From: Penium margaritaceum
Lineage: Eukaryota > Streptophyta > Zygnematophyceae > Desmidiales > Peniaceae
Direction: 5' to 3'
DNA: 64,000 nt
NCBI GenBank assembly: GCA_023375785.1
Contig: SZWC01009409.1
Span: forward strand, 1 to 64,000
Shown here: positions 25,817 through 38,817 of the stretch, piece by piece
How the letters are laid out: the number at the start of each line of letters is the position of its first letter
Numbering within the stretch: position 1 is the first letter of the stretch
The notes under the pieces: generated by a model
Databases searched by the model: none
Told to the model about the DNA's origin: nothing
The model's input: only the letters and a program-made list of their open reading frames with translations
Made by a program: the position numbers and the translations under genes

Positions 25817-27475
25817 TTCGCACCACTCCGTAACCAGTTCGCACCACTCCGTAACCAGTTCGCACCACTCCGTAACCAGTTCGCACCACTCCGTAACCAG
25901 TTCGCACCACTCCGTAACCAGTTCGCACCACTCCGTAACCAGTTCGCACCACTCCGTAACCAGTTCGCACCACTCCGTAACCAGTTCGCACCACTCCGTA
26001 ACCAGTTCGCACCACTCCGTAACCAGTTCGCACCACTCCGTAACCAGTTCGCACCACTCCGTAACCAGTTCGCACCACTCCGTAACCAGTTCGCACCACT
26101 CCGTAACCAGTTCGCACCACTCCGTAACCAGTTCGCACCACTCCGTAACCAGTTCGCACCACTCCGTAACCAGTTCGCACCACTCCGTAACCAGTTCGCA
26201 CCACTCCGTAACCAGTTCGCACCACTCCGTAACCAGTTCGCACCACTCCGTAACCAGTTCGCACCACTCCGTAACCAGTTCGCACCACTCCGTAACCAGT
26301 TCGCACCACTCCGTAACCAGTTCGCACCACTCCGTAACCAGTTCGCACCACTCCGTAACCAGTTCGCACCACTCCGTAACCAGTTCGCACCACTCCGTAA
26401 CCAGTTCGCACCACTCCGTAACCAGTTCGCACCACTCCGTAACCAGTTCGCACCACTCCGTAACCAGTTCGCACCACTCCGTAACCAGTTCGCACCACTC
26501 CGTAACCAGTTCGCACCACTCCGTAACCAGTTCGCACCACTCCGTAACCAGTTCGCACCACTCCGTAACCAGTTCGCACCACTCCGTAACCAGTTCGCAC
26601 CACTCCGTAACCAGTTCGCACCACTCCGTAACCAGTTCGCACCACTCCGTAACCAGTTCGCACCACTCCGTAACCAGTTCGCACCACTCCGTAACCAGTT
26701 CGCACCACTCCGTAACCAGTTCGCACCACTCCGTAACCAGTTCGCACCACTCCGTAACCAGTTCGCACCACTCCGTAACCAGTTCGCACCACTCCGTAAC
26801 CAGTTCGCACCACTCCGTAACCAGTTCGCACCACTCCGTAACCAGTTCGCACCACTCCGTAACCAGTTCGCACCACTCCGTAACCAGTTCGCACCACTCC
26901 GTAACCAGTTCGCACCACTCCGTAACCAGTTCGCACCACTCCGTAACCAGTTCGCACCACTCCGTAACCAGTTCGCACCACTCCGTAACCAGTTCGCACC
27001 ACTCCGTAACCAGTTCGCACCACTCCGTAACCAGTTCGCACCACTCCGTAACCAGTTCGCACCACTCCGTAACCAGTTCGCACCACTCCGTAACCAGTTC
27101 GCACCACTCCGTAACCAGTTCGCACCACTCCGTAACCAGTTCGCACCACTCCGTAACCAGTTCGCACCACTCCGTAACCAGTTCGCACCACTCCGTAACC
27201 AGTTCGCACCACTCCGTAACCAGTTCGCACCACTCCGTAACCAGTTCGCACCACTCCGTAACCAGTTCGCACCACTCCGTAACCAGTTCGCACCACTCCG
27301 TAACCAGTTCGCACCACTCCGTAACCAGTTCGCACCACTCCGTAACCAGTTCGCACCACTCCGTAACCAGTTCGCACCACTCCGTAACCAGTTCGCACCA
27401 CTCCGTAACCAGTTCGCACCACTCCGTAACCAGTTCGCACCACTCCGTAACCAGTTCGCACCACTCCGTAACCAG
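25817..27475 (+). repeat. Homogeneous single-monomer array, 21 bp x 79
   Basis: One monomer variant (CACTCCGTAACCAGTTCGC) repeats 79 times with no difference seen. The CCGTAACC form keeps both CpGs. The amplified variant differs from that in the 80-copy block at 15,931-17,610, yet the copy number is nearly the same. Confidence 0.96.
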
Positions 27476-29068
27476 TTCGCACCACTCCACAACCAGTTCG
27501 CACCACTGCTCAACCACTTTGCACCACTCCGCAACCAGTTTGCACCACTCCGCAACCAGTTCGCACCACTCCGCAACCAGTTGTCACCACCCCGCAACCA
27601 GTTTACACAATGCCGCAACCAGTTCGCACAACTCCGCAACCCGTTCTCACCACTCTGCAACCAGTTCGCACCACTCCACAGCCAGTTCACACCACTCCGC
27701 AACCAGTTCGCACATTTCCGCAACCAATTCGCACCATTCCACAACCAGTTTGCACCACTCCGCAACCAGTTCGCACCACTCCGCTACCAGATCCCACCCC
27801 TCCTTATCCAGTTCGCACCACTCCGCAACGATTTTGCACCAATCCCAACCAGTTCGCACCACTCCACAACGAGTTCACACCACTCCACAACCAGTTCGCA
27901 CCACTCCACAACCAGTTCGACCACTCTGCAACCGGTTTGCACCACTCCGCAGCCAGTTCGCACCACTCCGCAACCAGTTCGCACCACTCCGTAACCAGTT
28001 CCCACCACTCTGCAACCAGTTCACACCACTCCGCAACCAGTTTGCACCACTCCGCAACCAGTTCGCACCCCTTCGCAACTCGTTCGCACTGCTCCGCAAC
28101 CCGAACGCACCACTCCGCAACCAGTTCGCACCACTCCGCGACCAATTCGCACCAATCCGCGACCGGTTCGCACCACCTAGCGACCGGTTCGCACCACTCA
28201 GCAACCAGTTCCCACCACTCTGCAACCGGTTTGCACCACTCCCCTACCAGTTCGCACAACTCCGCAACCAGTTTGCACCACTCCGCAACCAGTTCGCACC
28301 ACTCCGCAACCAGTTCGCACCACTTCACAACCAGCTGGTACCACTCCGCAACCAGTTTGCACCACTCGCCAACCAGTTCGCACCGCTCCGCAACCAGTTC
28401 GCGCCACTCGCAACCAGTTCACACCACTCCGCAACCTGTTGGTACAACTCCGCAATCAGTTCACACTACTCCGCAACCCGTTCCCACCACTCCCCGACCA
28501 GTTTGCACCAGTCCGAATCAGTTCGCACCACTCCGTGACCAGTTTGCACCACTCCGCAACCCGTTCGCACCTTTCCGCAACCAGTTCGCACCAGCCAACA
28601 ACCAGTTCGCACCACTCCGCAACCGGTTCGCACAACTCGGCAACGAGTTGTCACCACTCCGCAACCAGTTGGCACCATGCCGCAACCAGTTCGCACAACT
28701 TCGCAACCAGTTCTCACCACTTCGCAACCAGTTCGCACCACTCCGCAACCAGTTTGCACCACTCCGCAACCAGTTGGCATCAGTCGGCAACCAGTTTGCA
28801 CCACTCCGCAACCAGTTCGCACCACTCCGCAACCGGTTCGGAACACTCCGCAACCAGTTCGCACCACTCTGCAACCTGTTCGTACTACTCCGCAACCAGT
28901 TCGCGCCACTCTGCAACCAGTTCACGCCACTCCATAACCAGTTTGCACCACTCCGTAACCAGTTCGTACCACTCCGTAGCCAGCGCACCACTACGCAACC
29001 AGTTCGCACCCCTCCGCAACCAGCTCGCACCATCCCGCAACCAGTTCGCACTACTCCGCAGCCAGTTC
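27476..29068 (+). repeat. Diverged 21-bp monomers
   Basis: Mixed monomers. About 28,010-28,680 is a third copy of the segment near 7,600 and 14,800, with the CCCCTTCGCAACTCGTTC marker near 28,070. Out-of-phase joints occur near 27,845 (CACCAATCCCAACC) and 28,983 (GTAGCCAGCGCACC). No gene is seen. Confidence 0.85.
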
Positions 29069-32000
29069 GCACTACTGTGCAACCAGTTCCCACCACTCTG
29101 CAACCGGTTTGCACCACTCCGCAGCCAGTTCGCACTACTGTGCAACCAGTTCCCACCACTCTGCAACCGGTTTGCACCACTCCGCAGCCAGTTCGCACTA
29201 CTGTGCAACCAGTTCCCACCACTCTGCAACCGGTTTGCACCACTCCGCAGCCAGTTCGCACTACTGTGCAACCAGTTCCCACCACTCTGCAACCGGTTTG
29301 CACCACTCCGCAGCCAGTTCGCACTACTGTGCAACCAGTTCCCACCACTCTGCAACCGGTTTGCACCACTCCGCAGCCAGTTCGCACTACTGTGCAACCA
29401 GTTCCCACCACTCTGCAACCGGTTTGCACCACTCCGCAGCCAGTTCGCACTACTGTGCAACCAGTTCCCACCACTCTGCAACCGGTTTGCACCACTCCGC
29501 AGCCAGTTCGCACTACTGTGCAACCAGTTCCCACCACTCTGCAACCGGTTTGCACCACTCCGCAGCCAGTTCGCACTACTGTGCAACCAGTTCCCACCAC
29601 TCTGCAACCGGTTTGCACCACTCCGCAGCCAGTTCGCACTACTGTGCAACCAGTTCCCACCACTCTGCAACCGGTTTGCACCACTCCGCAGCCAGTTCGC
29701 ACTACTGTGCAACCAGTTCCCACCACTCTGCAACCGGTTTGCACCACTCCGCAGCCAGTTCGCACTACTGTGCAACCAGTTCCCACCACTCTGCAACCGG
29801 TTTGCACCACTCCGCAGCCAGTTCGCACTACTGTGCAACCAGTTCCCACCACTCTGCAACCGGTTTGCACCACTCCGCAGCCAGTTCGCACTACTGTGCA
29901 ACCAGTTCCCACCACTCTGCAACCGGTTTGCACCACTCCGCAGCCAGTTCGCACTACTGTGCAACCAGTTCCCACCACTCTGCAACCGGTTTGCACCACT
30001 CCGCAGCCAGTTCGCACTACTGTGCAACCAGTTCCCACCACTCTGCAACCGGTTTGCACCACTCCGCAGCCAGTTCGCACTACTGTGCAACCAGTTCCCA
30101 CCACTCTGCAACCGGTTTGCACCACTCCGCAGCCAGTTCGCACTACTGTGCAACCAGTTCCCACCACTCTGCAACCGGTTTGCACCACTCCGCAGCCAGT
30201 TCGCACTACTGTGCAACCAGTTCCCACCACTCTGCAACCGGTTTGCACCACTCCGCAGCCAGTTCGCACTACTGTGCAACCAGTTCCCACCACTCTGCAA
30301 CCGGTTTGCACCACTCCGCAGCCAGTTCGCACTACTGTGCAACCAGTTCCCACCACTCTGCAACCGGTTTGCACCACTCCGCAGCCAGTTCGCACTACTG
30401 TGCAACCAGTTCCCACCACTCTGCAACCGGTTTGCACCACTCCGCAGCCAGTTCGCACTACTGTGCAACCAGTTCCCACCACTCTGCAACCGGTTTGCAC
30501 CACTCCGCAGCCAGTTCGCACTACTGTGCAACCAGTTCCCACCACTCTGCAACCGGTTTGCACCACTCCGCAGCCAGTTCGCACTACTGTGCAACCAGTT
30601 CCCACCACTCTGCAACCGGTTTGCACCACTCCGCAGCCAGTTCGCACTACTGTGCAACCAGTTCCCACCACTCTGCAACCGGTTTGCACCACTCCGCAGC
30701 CAGTTCGCACTACTGTGCAACCAGTTCCCACCACTCTGCAACCGGTTTGCACCACTCCGCAGCCAGTTCGCACTACTGTGCAACCAGTTCCCACCACTCT
30801 GCAACCGGTTTGCACCACTCCGCAGCCAGTTCGCACTACTGTGCAACCAGTTCCCACCACTCTGCAACCGGTTTGCACCACTCCGCAGCCAGTTCGCACT
30901 ACTGTGCAACCAGTTCCCACCACTCTGCAACCGGTTTGCACCACTCCGCAGCCAGTTCGCACTACTGTGCAACCAGTTCCCACCACTCTGCAACCGGTTT
31001 GCACCACTCCGCAGCCAGTTCGCACTACTGTGCAACCAGTTCCCACCACTCTGCAACCGGTTTGCACCACTCCGCAGCCAGTTCGCACTACTGTGCAACC
31101 AGTTCCCACCACTCTGCAACCGGTTTGCACCACTCCGCAGCCAGTTCGCACTACTGTGCAACCAGTTCCCACCACTCTGCAACCGGTTTGCACCACTCCG
31201 CAGCCAGTTCGCACTACTGTGCAACCAGTTCCCACCACTCTGCAACCGGTTTGCACCACTCCGCAGCCAGTTCGCACTACTGTGCAACCAGTTCCCACCA
31301 CTCTGCAACCGGTTTGCACCACTCCGCAGCCAGTTCGCACTACTGTGCAACCAGTTCCCACCACTCTGCAACCGGTTTGCACCACTCCGCAGCCAGTTCG
31401 CACTACTGTGCAACCAGTTCCCACCACTCTGCAACCGGTTTGCACCACTCCGCAGCCAGTTCGCACTACTGTGCAACCAGTTCCCACCACTCTGCAACCG
31501 GTTTGCACCACTCCGCAGCCAGTTCGCACTACTGTGCAACCAGTTCCCACCACTCTGCAACCGGTTTGCACCACTCCGCAGCCAGTTCGCACTACTGTGC
31601 AACCAGTTCCCACCACTCTGCAACCGGTTTGCACCACTCCGCAGCCAGTTCGCACTACTGTGCAACCAGTTCCCACCACTCTGCAACCGGTTTGCACCAC
31701 TCCGCAGCCAGTTCGCACTACTGTGCAACCAGTTCCCACCACTCTGCAACCGGTTTGCACCACTCCGCAGCCAGTTCGCACTACTGTGCAACCAGTTCCC
31801 ACCACTCTGCAACCGGTTTGCACCACTCCGCAGCCAGTTCGCACTACTGTGCAACCAGTTCCCACCACTCTGCAACCGGTTTGCACCACTCCGCAGCCAG
31901 TTCGCACTACTGTGCAACCAGTTCCCACCACTCTGCAACCGGTTTGCACCACTCCGCAGCCAGTTCGCACTACTGTGCAACCAGTTCCCACCACTCTGCA

Positions 32001-32974
32001 ACCGGTTTGCACCACTCCGCAGCCAGTTCGCACTACTGTGCAACCAGTTCCCACCACTCTGCAACCGGTTTGCACCACTCCGCAGCCAGTTCGCACTACT
32101 GTGCAACCAGTTCCCACCACTCTGCAACCGGTTTGCACCACTCCGCAGCCAGTTCGCACTACTGTGCAACCAGTTCCCACCACTCTGCAACCGGTTTGCA
32201 CCACTCCGCAGCCAGTTCGCACTACTGTGCAACCAGTTCCCACCACTCTGCAACCGGTTTGCACCACTCCGCAGCCAGTTCGCACTACTGTGCAACCAGT
32301 TCCCACCACTCTGCAACCGGTTTGCACCACTCCGCAGCCAGTTCGCACTACTGTGCAACCAGTTCCCACCACTCTGCAACCGGTTTGCACCACTCCGCAG
32401 CCAGTTCGCACTACTGTGCAACCAGTTCCCACCACTCTGCAACCGGTTTGCACCACTCCGCAGCCAGTTCGCACTACTGTGCAACCAGTTCCCACCACTC
32501 TGCAACCGGTTTGCACCACTCCGCAGCCAGTTCGCACTACTGTGCAACCAGTTCCCACCACTCTGCAACCGGTTTGCACCACTCCGCAGCCAGTTCGCAC
32601 TACTGTGCAACCAGTTCCCACCACTCTGCAACCGGTTTGCACCACTCCGCAGCCAGTTCGCACTACTGTGCAACCAGTTCCCACCACTCTGCAACCGGTT
32701 TGCACCACTCCGCAGCCAGTTCGCACTACTGTGCAACCAGTTCCCACCACTCTGCAACCGGTTTGCACCACTCCGCAGCCAGTTCGCACTACTGTGCAAC
32801 CAGTTCCCACCACTCTGCAACCGGTTTGCACCACTCCGCAGCCAGTTCGCACTACTGTGCAACCAGTTCCCACCACTCTGCAACCGGTTTGCACCACTCC
32901 GCAGCCAGTTCGCACTACTGTGCAACCAGTTCCCACCACTCTGCAACCGGTTTGCACCACTCCGCAGCCAGTTC
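29069..32974 (+). repeat. Higher-order repeat, 63 bp (3 monomers), 62 copies
   Basis: This is the longest homogeneous block in the window. A three-monomer unit with GCACTACTGTGCAACC, TTCCCACCACTCTGCAACC and TTTGCACCACTCCGCAGCC repeats at exact 63-bp steps from 29,069 to the last start at 32,912, 62 copies in all, with no difference seen. Several CpGs of the basic monomer are already lost (CTGTGC, CTCTGC, TTTGC), so it was amplified from decayed monomers. Confidence 0.96.
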
Positions 32975-34604
32975 GCACCACTCCGCAACCAGTTTGCGCC
33001 ACTCCACAACCAGTTTGTACCACTCCGCAACCAGTTCGCAACACTCCGTAACCAAGTTCGCACCACTCCGTAACCAAGTTTGCACCACTCCACACCCAGT
33101 TCGCACCAACCCGCAGCCAGTTCGCACCACTTTGCAACCAGTTCGCACCAAACCGCAACCAGTTTGCACCACTCCGCAACCAGTTCGCACCACTCCGCAA
33201 CCGGTTCGGAACACTCCGCAACCAGTTCGCACCACTCTGCAACCTGTTCGTACTATTCCGCAACCAGTTCGCACCACTCCGGAACCAGTTCGCACCTTTC
33301 TGCAACCAGTTCGTACCACTCCACAATCAGTTTACACCACTCCTCAACCAGTTCCCACCAGTCCGCAACCAGTTCGCACCACTTCGCAACCAGTTTGCAC
33401 CCCTCCACAACCAGTTCGCACCAATCCGCAACCAGTTTGAATCACTCCATAACCAGTTTGCACCACTCCGCAACCAGTTTTCACCACTCCACAACCCCTT
33501 TGCAGCACTCCCCAACCAGTTCGCACCACTCCGCAATCAGTTCGCACCACTCCGCAACCAGGTTGCACCACTCCACAACCCCTTCGCGACCCCTCGCAAC
33601 CCATTTTCTCCGCTTTGCAACCAGTTTGCACCACTCCACAACCAGTTCGCACCATTCCACAAGCAGTTCGCACCACTCCGAAACCAGTTCGCACAACTCC
33701 GCAACTAGCTCACACGACTCCGCAACACGTTCGCACCACTCCACAACCAGTTTGCTCCACTTTGCGACCAGTTCGCAGCTCTCCGCACCCGGTTTGCACC
33801 ACTCCGCAACCGGTTCGCACCACTCTGCAACCAGTTCGCACTTCTCCGCAACCAGTTCGCACCACTCCGCAACCGGTTTGCACCACTGTGCAACCAGTTC
33901 GCACCACTCCACAACCAGTTCACACCACTCCGCAACAAGATTGCACCACCCAGCAGCCAGTTTGCACCACCCCGCAACCAGGCGCACCACTCCTCAACCA
34001 GTTCACACCACATCGCAACCAGATCGCACCACTCCACAACCAGTTCGCACCACTCCGCAACCAGTTCGCACCACTCTGCAACCGGTTCGCACCACTCCGC
34101 AACCAGTTCGCACCACTCCGCAACCAGTTTGTACCACTCCGCAGCCGGCTCGCACCACTCTGCAACCAGTTCGCACCACTCCGCAACCAGTTTGTACCAC
34201 TCCGCAGCCGGCTCGCACCACTCTGCAACCAGTTCGCACCACTCCGCAACCAGTTCACATCACTCCGCAACAAGTTTGCACCACTCCGCAACAAGTTCGC
34301 ACGACTCCACAACCAGTTCGCACCACTCGAAAACCAGTTTCCACCACTCTGCAACCAGTTCGCACCACTCCGCAACCCCTTTCCAGCACTCCGCAAGCAG
34401 TTAGCACCAATCCGCAACCAGTTTGCACCACTCCGCAACCAGTTTGCATCACTCCGTAACCACTTCAAACCAATCCACAACCCCTTTGCAGCACTCCTCA
34501 ACATGCTCACACCACTTCGCAACCAATTCGCACCACTCCGCAACCAGTTTGCACCACTCTGCAACCCGTTCGCACCCCCTCACAACACTCCCTTGAACCA
34601 GTTT
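32975..34604 (+). repeat. Diverged 21-bp monomers
   Basis: Mixed monomers, including 22-bp forms (CCGTAACCAAGTTCGC near 33,050) and several CTCCACAACCCCTTTGC variants. A 63-bp local duplication lies near 34,110-34,235 (GCAGCCGGCTCGC twice). Near 34,577 a short monomer (CACTCCCTTGAACCAG) shifts phase just before the 84-bp block. No gene is seen. Confidence 0.85.
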
Positions 34605-35822
34605 GCACCACTCCACAACCAGTTCGCACCACTCCGCAACCAGTTCGCACGACTCCGCAACCAGTTCACACCACTCCGCAACCAGTTCGCACCACTCTGC
34701 AACCAGTTCGCACCACTCCGCAACCAGTTCGCACGACTCCGCAACCAGTTCACACCACTCCGCAACCAGTTCGCACCACTCTGCAACCAGTTCGCACCAC
34801 TCCGCAACCAGTTCGCACGACTCCGCAACCAGTTCACACCACTCCGCAACCAGTTCGCACCACTCTGCAACCAGTTCGCACCACTCCGCAACCAGTTCGC
34901 ACGACTCCGCAACCAGTTCACACCACTCCGCAACCAGTTCGCACCACTCTGCAACCAGTTCGCACCACTCCGCAACCAGTTCGCACGACTCCGCAACCAG
35001 TTCACACCACTCCGCAACCAGTTCGCACCACTCTGCAACCAGTTCGCACCACTCCGCAACCAGTTCGCACGACTCCGCAACCAGTTCACACCACTCCGCA
35101 ACCAGTTCGCACCACTCTGCAACCAGTTCGCACCACTCCGCAACCAGTTCGCACGACTCCGCAACCAGTTCACACCACTCCGCAACCAGTTCGCACCACT
35201 CTGCAACCAGTTCGCACCACTCCGCAACCAGTTCGCACGACTCCGCAACCAGTTCACACCACTCCGCAACCAGTTCGCACCACTCTGCAACCAGTTCGCA
35301 CCACTCCGCAACCAGTTCGCACGACTCCGCAACCAGTTCACACCACTCCGCAACCAGTTCGCACCACTCTGCAACCAGTTCGCACCACTCCGCAACCAGT
35401 TCGCACGACTCCGCAACCAGTTCACACCACTCCGCAACCAGTTCGCACCACTCTGCAACCAGTTCGCACCACTCCGCAACCAGTTCGCACGACTCCGCAA
35501 CCAGTTCACACCACTCCGCAACCAGTTCGCACCACTCTGCAACCAGTTCGCACCACTCCGCAACCAGTTCGCACGACTCCGCAACCAGTTCACACCACTC
35601 CGCAACCAGTTCGCACCACTCTGCAACCAGTTCGCACCACTCCGCAACCAGTTCGCACGACTCCGCAACCAGTTCACACCACTCCGCAACCAGTTCGCAC
35701 CACTCTGCAACCAGTTCGCACCACTCCGCAACCAGTTCGCACGACTCCGCAACCAGTTCACACCACTCCGCAACCAGTTCGCACCACTCTGCAACCAGTT
35801 CGCACCACTCCGCAACCAGTTC
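34605..35822 (+). repeat. Higher-order repeat, 84 bp (4 monomers), 14 copies
   Basis: The marker GCACGACTCCGC recurs at 84-bp steps from 34,647 to 35,739, giving 14 copies. The other three monomers carry TTCACACC, TTCGCACC...CTCTGC and TTCGCACC...CTCCGC. The copies look identical. Confidence 0.95.
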
Positions 35823-36707
35823 GCACCACTCTGCAACCAGTTTGCACCACTCTGCAACCATTTTGCACCACTCCACAACCAGTTCGCACCACTCCGCAAC
35901 CAGTTCGCACAACTCCGCAACCAGTTCGCACCTCTCCGCATCCAGTTTGCACCACTTTGCAACCAGTTTGTACGACTCCGCAACCGGTTTGCACCACTCC
36001 GCAACCGGTTCGCACCACTCCGCAACCAGTTCGCAACATTCCGCAACCAGTTCCCACGACTCCATAAGCAGTTCGCACCACTCCGCAACCAGTTCGAACC
36101 ACTCCGCAACCAGTTTGCACGTCTCCGCAACCTGATCGCACCACTCCGCGACCAGTTCACACCACTCCACAACCAGTTTGATACACTCTGCAACCAGTTC
36201 GCACCACTCCGCAACCAGTACGCACCACTCCGCTACCAGTTCGCACCACTCCGCAACCAGTTCGCACCACTCCGCAACCAGTTCGCACGACTCCGCAACC
36301 AGTTCGCACCACTCCGCAACCAGTTCGCACAACTCTGCTACCAGTTCGCACCACTCCTCAACCAGTTCGCACCACTCCGCAACCAATTTGCACCACTCTG
36401 CAACCACTTCGCACCACTCGTCAACCAGTTCGCACCACTCCAAAAGCAGTTCCCACCACTCCGCAACCAGTTCGCACCACTCGGCAACCAGTTCGCACCA
36501 CTCCGCATCCAGTTCGCACCACTCCGCAACCAGTTCACACCACTCCGCAACCAGTTCGCACCACTCCACAACCAGTATGCACCACTCCGCACCCAGTTTG
36601 TGCCACTCCGCAACCAATTTGCACCACTCTGCAACCAGTTCCTACCACCCCGCAACCAGTTTGCACCACTCTGCAACCAGTTCGCACCACTCCGCATTCA
36701 TTTTGCA
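35823..36707 (+). repeat. Diverged 21-bp monomers at the right end of the array
   Basis: Mixed monomers, ending with CACTCCGCATTCATTTTGC near 36,705. No gene is seen. Confidence 0.88.
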
Positions 36708-36737
36708 CCTTTGATTATGCAACTTTGATTACTCTGT
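36708..36737. other. Junction of 21-bp and 190-bp satellites
   Basis: A short bridge with a direct repeat of CTTTGATTA belongs to neither satellite. The 190-bp unit is entered at its TACGAGTCACAAATGGTC position. Confidence 0.8.
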
Positions 36738-38817
36738 ATACGAGTCACAAATGGTCACAGGGGAAAGCAATGGGTTGGGAATACTAGGTGTCAGTTAGCA
36801 AGTACAAATATATTCAAAAAGTAGTGGCAAGGTGTGGCTACCATGCACAATGACCAACCAGAGTATACATATGTCACTGACCATGTGGAAAGGACTTCAC
36901 TATAGGTGGTCAATGTTGACGACTCGTGATACAAGTCAGAAAAGGTCAGAGGGGGAAACAATGGTTCAGGAATACTAGTTATTGACTAAAAAATACAAAG
37001 ACTTTCAATAAGTAGTGGCACGGTGTGGCTACCGTGCACAATGACCAACCAAAGTAGGCATATGTCACTGACCATGACGAAAGAATTTCACTGTATGTTG
37101 CCAGAGTTGACAACTCACATTACGAGTCACAAATGGTCAGATGGGAAAACAATGGTTTGGAACCACTACTAATCAAATAGCAAGCACAAGTTCCTTCAAT
37201 AAGTAGTGACTCTGTGTGGCTACCATGCACAATGACCAACCAAAGTATGCATATGTCACTTACCATGACCAAATGATTTCACTATGTGTGGCAAACGTCG
37301 ACAACTCTTTAAGTGAGTCACAACTGGTCATAGGGGAAACAATGGTTTGGGATTACTAGTTATTGACTAGCAAGTACAAAGACCCGTAGTAAGCAGTGGC
37401 ACGGTGTGGCTACCATGAACAATGACTAAACAAAGTATGCATGCGTCAGTGATCATGAAAAATGATTTCACTGTGTGTGGTCAACGTTGACAATTCATAA
37501 TAAAAGACACCAATGATCAGAGAGGGGAACAATGGTTGGGGAACACTAGTTCTCGACTAGCAAAGTAGGAGAAATTGAATTTTTATTGGCACGGTTTGGC
37601 TACCATGCACAACAACCAACTAAAACAGGCATGTGTCATTGACCATGACCAGATAACTTCACTATGTGTCTTCAACACTAACAACTCATAATACACATCA
37701 CAAATGGTCAGAGCGGGAAACAATGGTTTGGGAATGTTGTTTATTGACTAGCAAGTACAAATAACTTCAATAAGTAGTGGCACTGTGTGGCTACCGTGCA
37801 CAATGACCAACCAAAGTAGGCATGTGTCACTGACCATGACCGACGAATTTCACTGTGTATGGTCAACGTTGACAACTCATACTATGTTTCACAAATGGTC
37901 AGAGGTGTGGGATAATGGGTTGGGAGTACTAGTTATCTACTGGCAACTACATAGACCGTCAATAAATAGTGACACGGTTGGCTGCCATGGACAATGACCA
38001 ACAAAAGTAGGCATACGTCATTGAACATGACCAAAGAATTTCACTATGTGTGTTCAACATTGACAACTCATAATACGATTCACAAATGGGCAGATGGAGA
38101 AACGATGGGTTTAGAATACTAGTTGTTGACTAGCATGTACAAGGACCTTTATTTAGTACTTGTATGGTGTGGCTACCATGCACAATGACCAACCAAAGGA
38201 GGCATATGTCACTAACCATGACCAAAAAGGTTCACTATGTGTGGTCAATGTTGACAGCGCATAATACAATTCACAAGCTGTCATAGGGGGAACAATGGTT
38301 AGGAAATACTAGTCATCGACTAGCAAGTACAAATACCTTCAATAAGCAGTGGCCCGGTGGAGATACCATGCACAAGGACCAACCAAAGCAGGCATATGTC
38401 ACCGACCATGACCAAATAATTTCACCATATGTGGTCAACGTTGACAACTAATAACACGGGTCACAAATGGTCAAAGAGGGATATACTGGGTTGGGAATAC
38501 TATGTGGTGACTAGCAAGTACAACGACCTTCAATAAGAAGTGGTATGGTGTGCTTACCATGCACAATGACCAACCAAATAGGCATATGTCACTCAACATG
38601 ACCGAATAATTGCACTATGATGGCTCAACTTAGATAACTCATAATAAGAGTCATGAATGGTCTGAGGGTGGAAACAATAGTTTGGGAAATAGAGTATCGA
38701 CTAGCAAGTACAAAGACGTTCATTTAGCAGTGGCACAGAGTGGCTTCCATGCACAATGACAAACTAAAGTAGGCACATGTCACTGACCATGACCAAATGC
38801 TTTCACGAGTCACAAAT
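36738..38817 (+). repeat. 190-bp satellite, about 11 copies, + orientation
   Basis: A 190-191-bp unit repeats; the motif GACCAACCAAAG (or a variant) falls at 36,852, 37,043, 37,234, 37,424, 37,614 and 37,804. Recognisable parts in order are GAGTCACAAATGGTCAGAGG, ACTAGTTATCGACTAGCAAG, CACGGTGTGGCTACCATGC, GGCATATGTCACTGACC and GGTCAACGTTGACAACTC. The copies are perhaps 80-85% alike by eye, much more diverged than the 21-bp higher-order blocks. GTCAACGTTGAC is a perfect 12-bp palindrome, and CTAGT-n5-ACTAG can form a short hairpin. Short open frames in it are not conserved and are not called. Confidence 0.95.

Larger units (their letters stand above)
1..36707 (+). repeat. 21-bp satellite array (whole domain)
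   Basis: A 21-bp unit with core CTCCGCAACCAGTTCGCAC is repeated head to tail about 1,740 times in one orientation, broken only by a gap at 14,468-14,634 and a few truncated monomers. Each full unit holds two CpGs, in CTCCGCA and in GTTCGCA. Most variants change these to CTGCA or CCACA and to TTTGCA or TTCACA. Diverged monomers alternate with homogeneous higher-order blocks listed separately. Because 21 is divisible by 3, long stop-free frames occur on both strands; these encode only heptapeptide repeats and are not taken as genes. The array runs off the left edge of the window. It looks like centromeric, pericentromeric or subtelomeric satellite, but position on a chromosome cannot be read from the sequence. 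Confidence 0.97.

Noticed and set aside
1-36707. A CRISPR-like array of regularly spaced repeats
   Set aside because: Units are contiguous 21-mers with no unique spacers, in a eukaryotic context with no cas genes.
36738-38817. Short open frames in the 190-bp satellite (60-140 codons) as small genes
   Set aside because: Homologous frames are broken in neighbouring copies, and there is no domain or conserved start.
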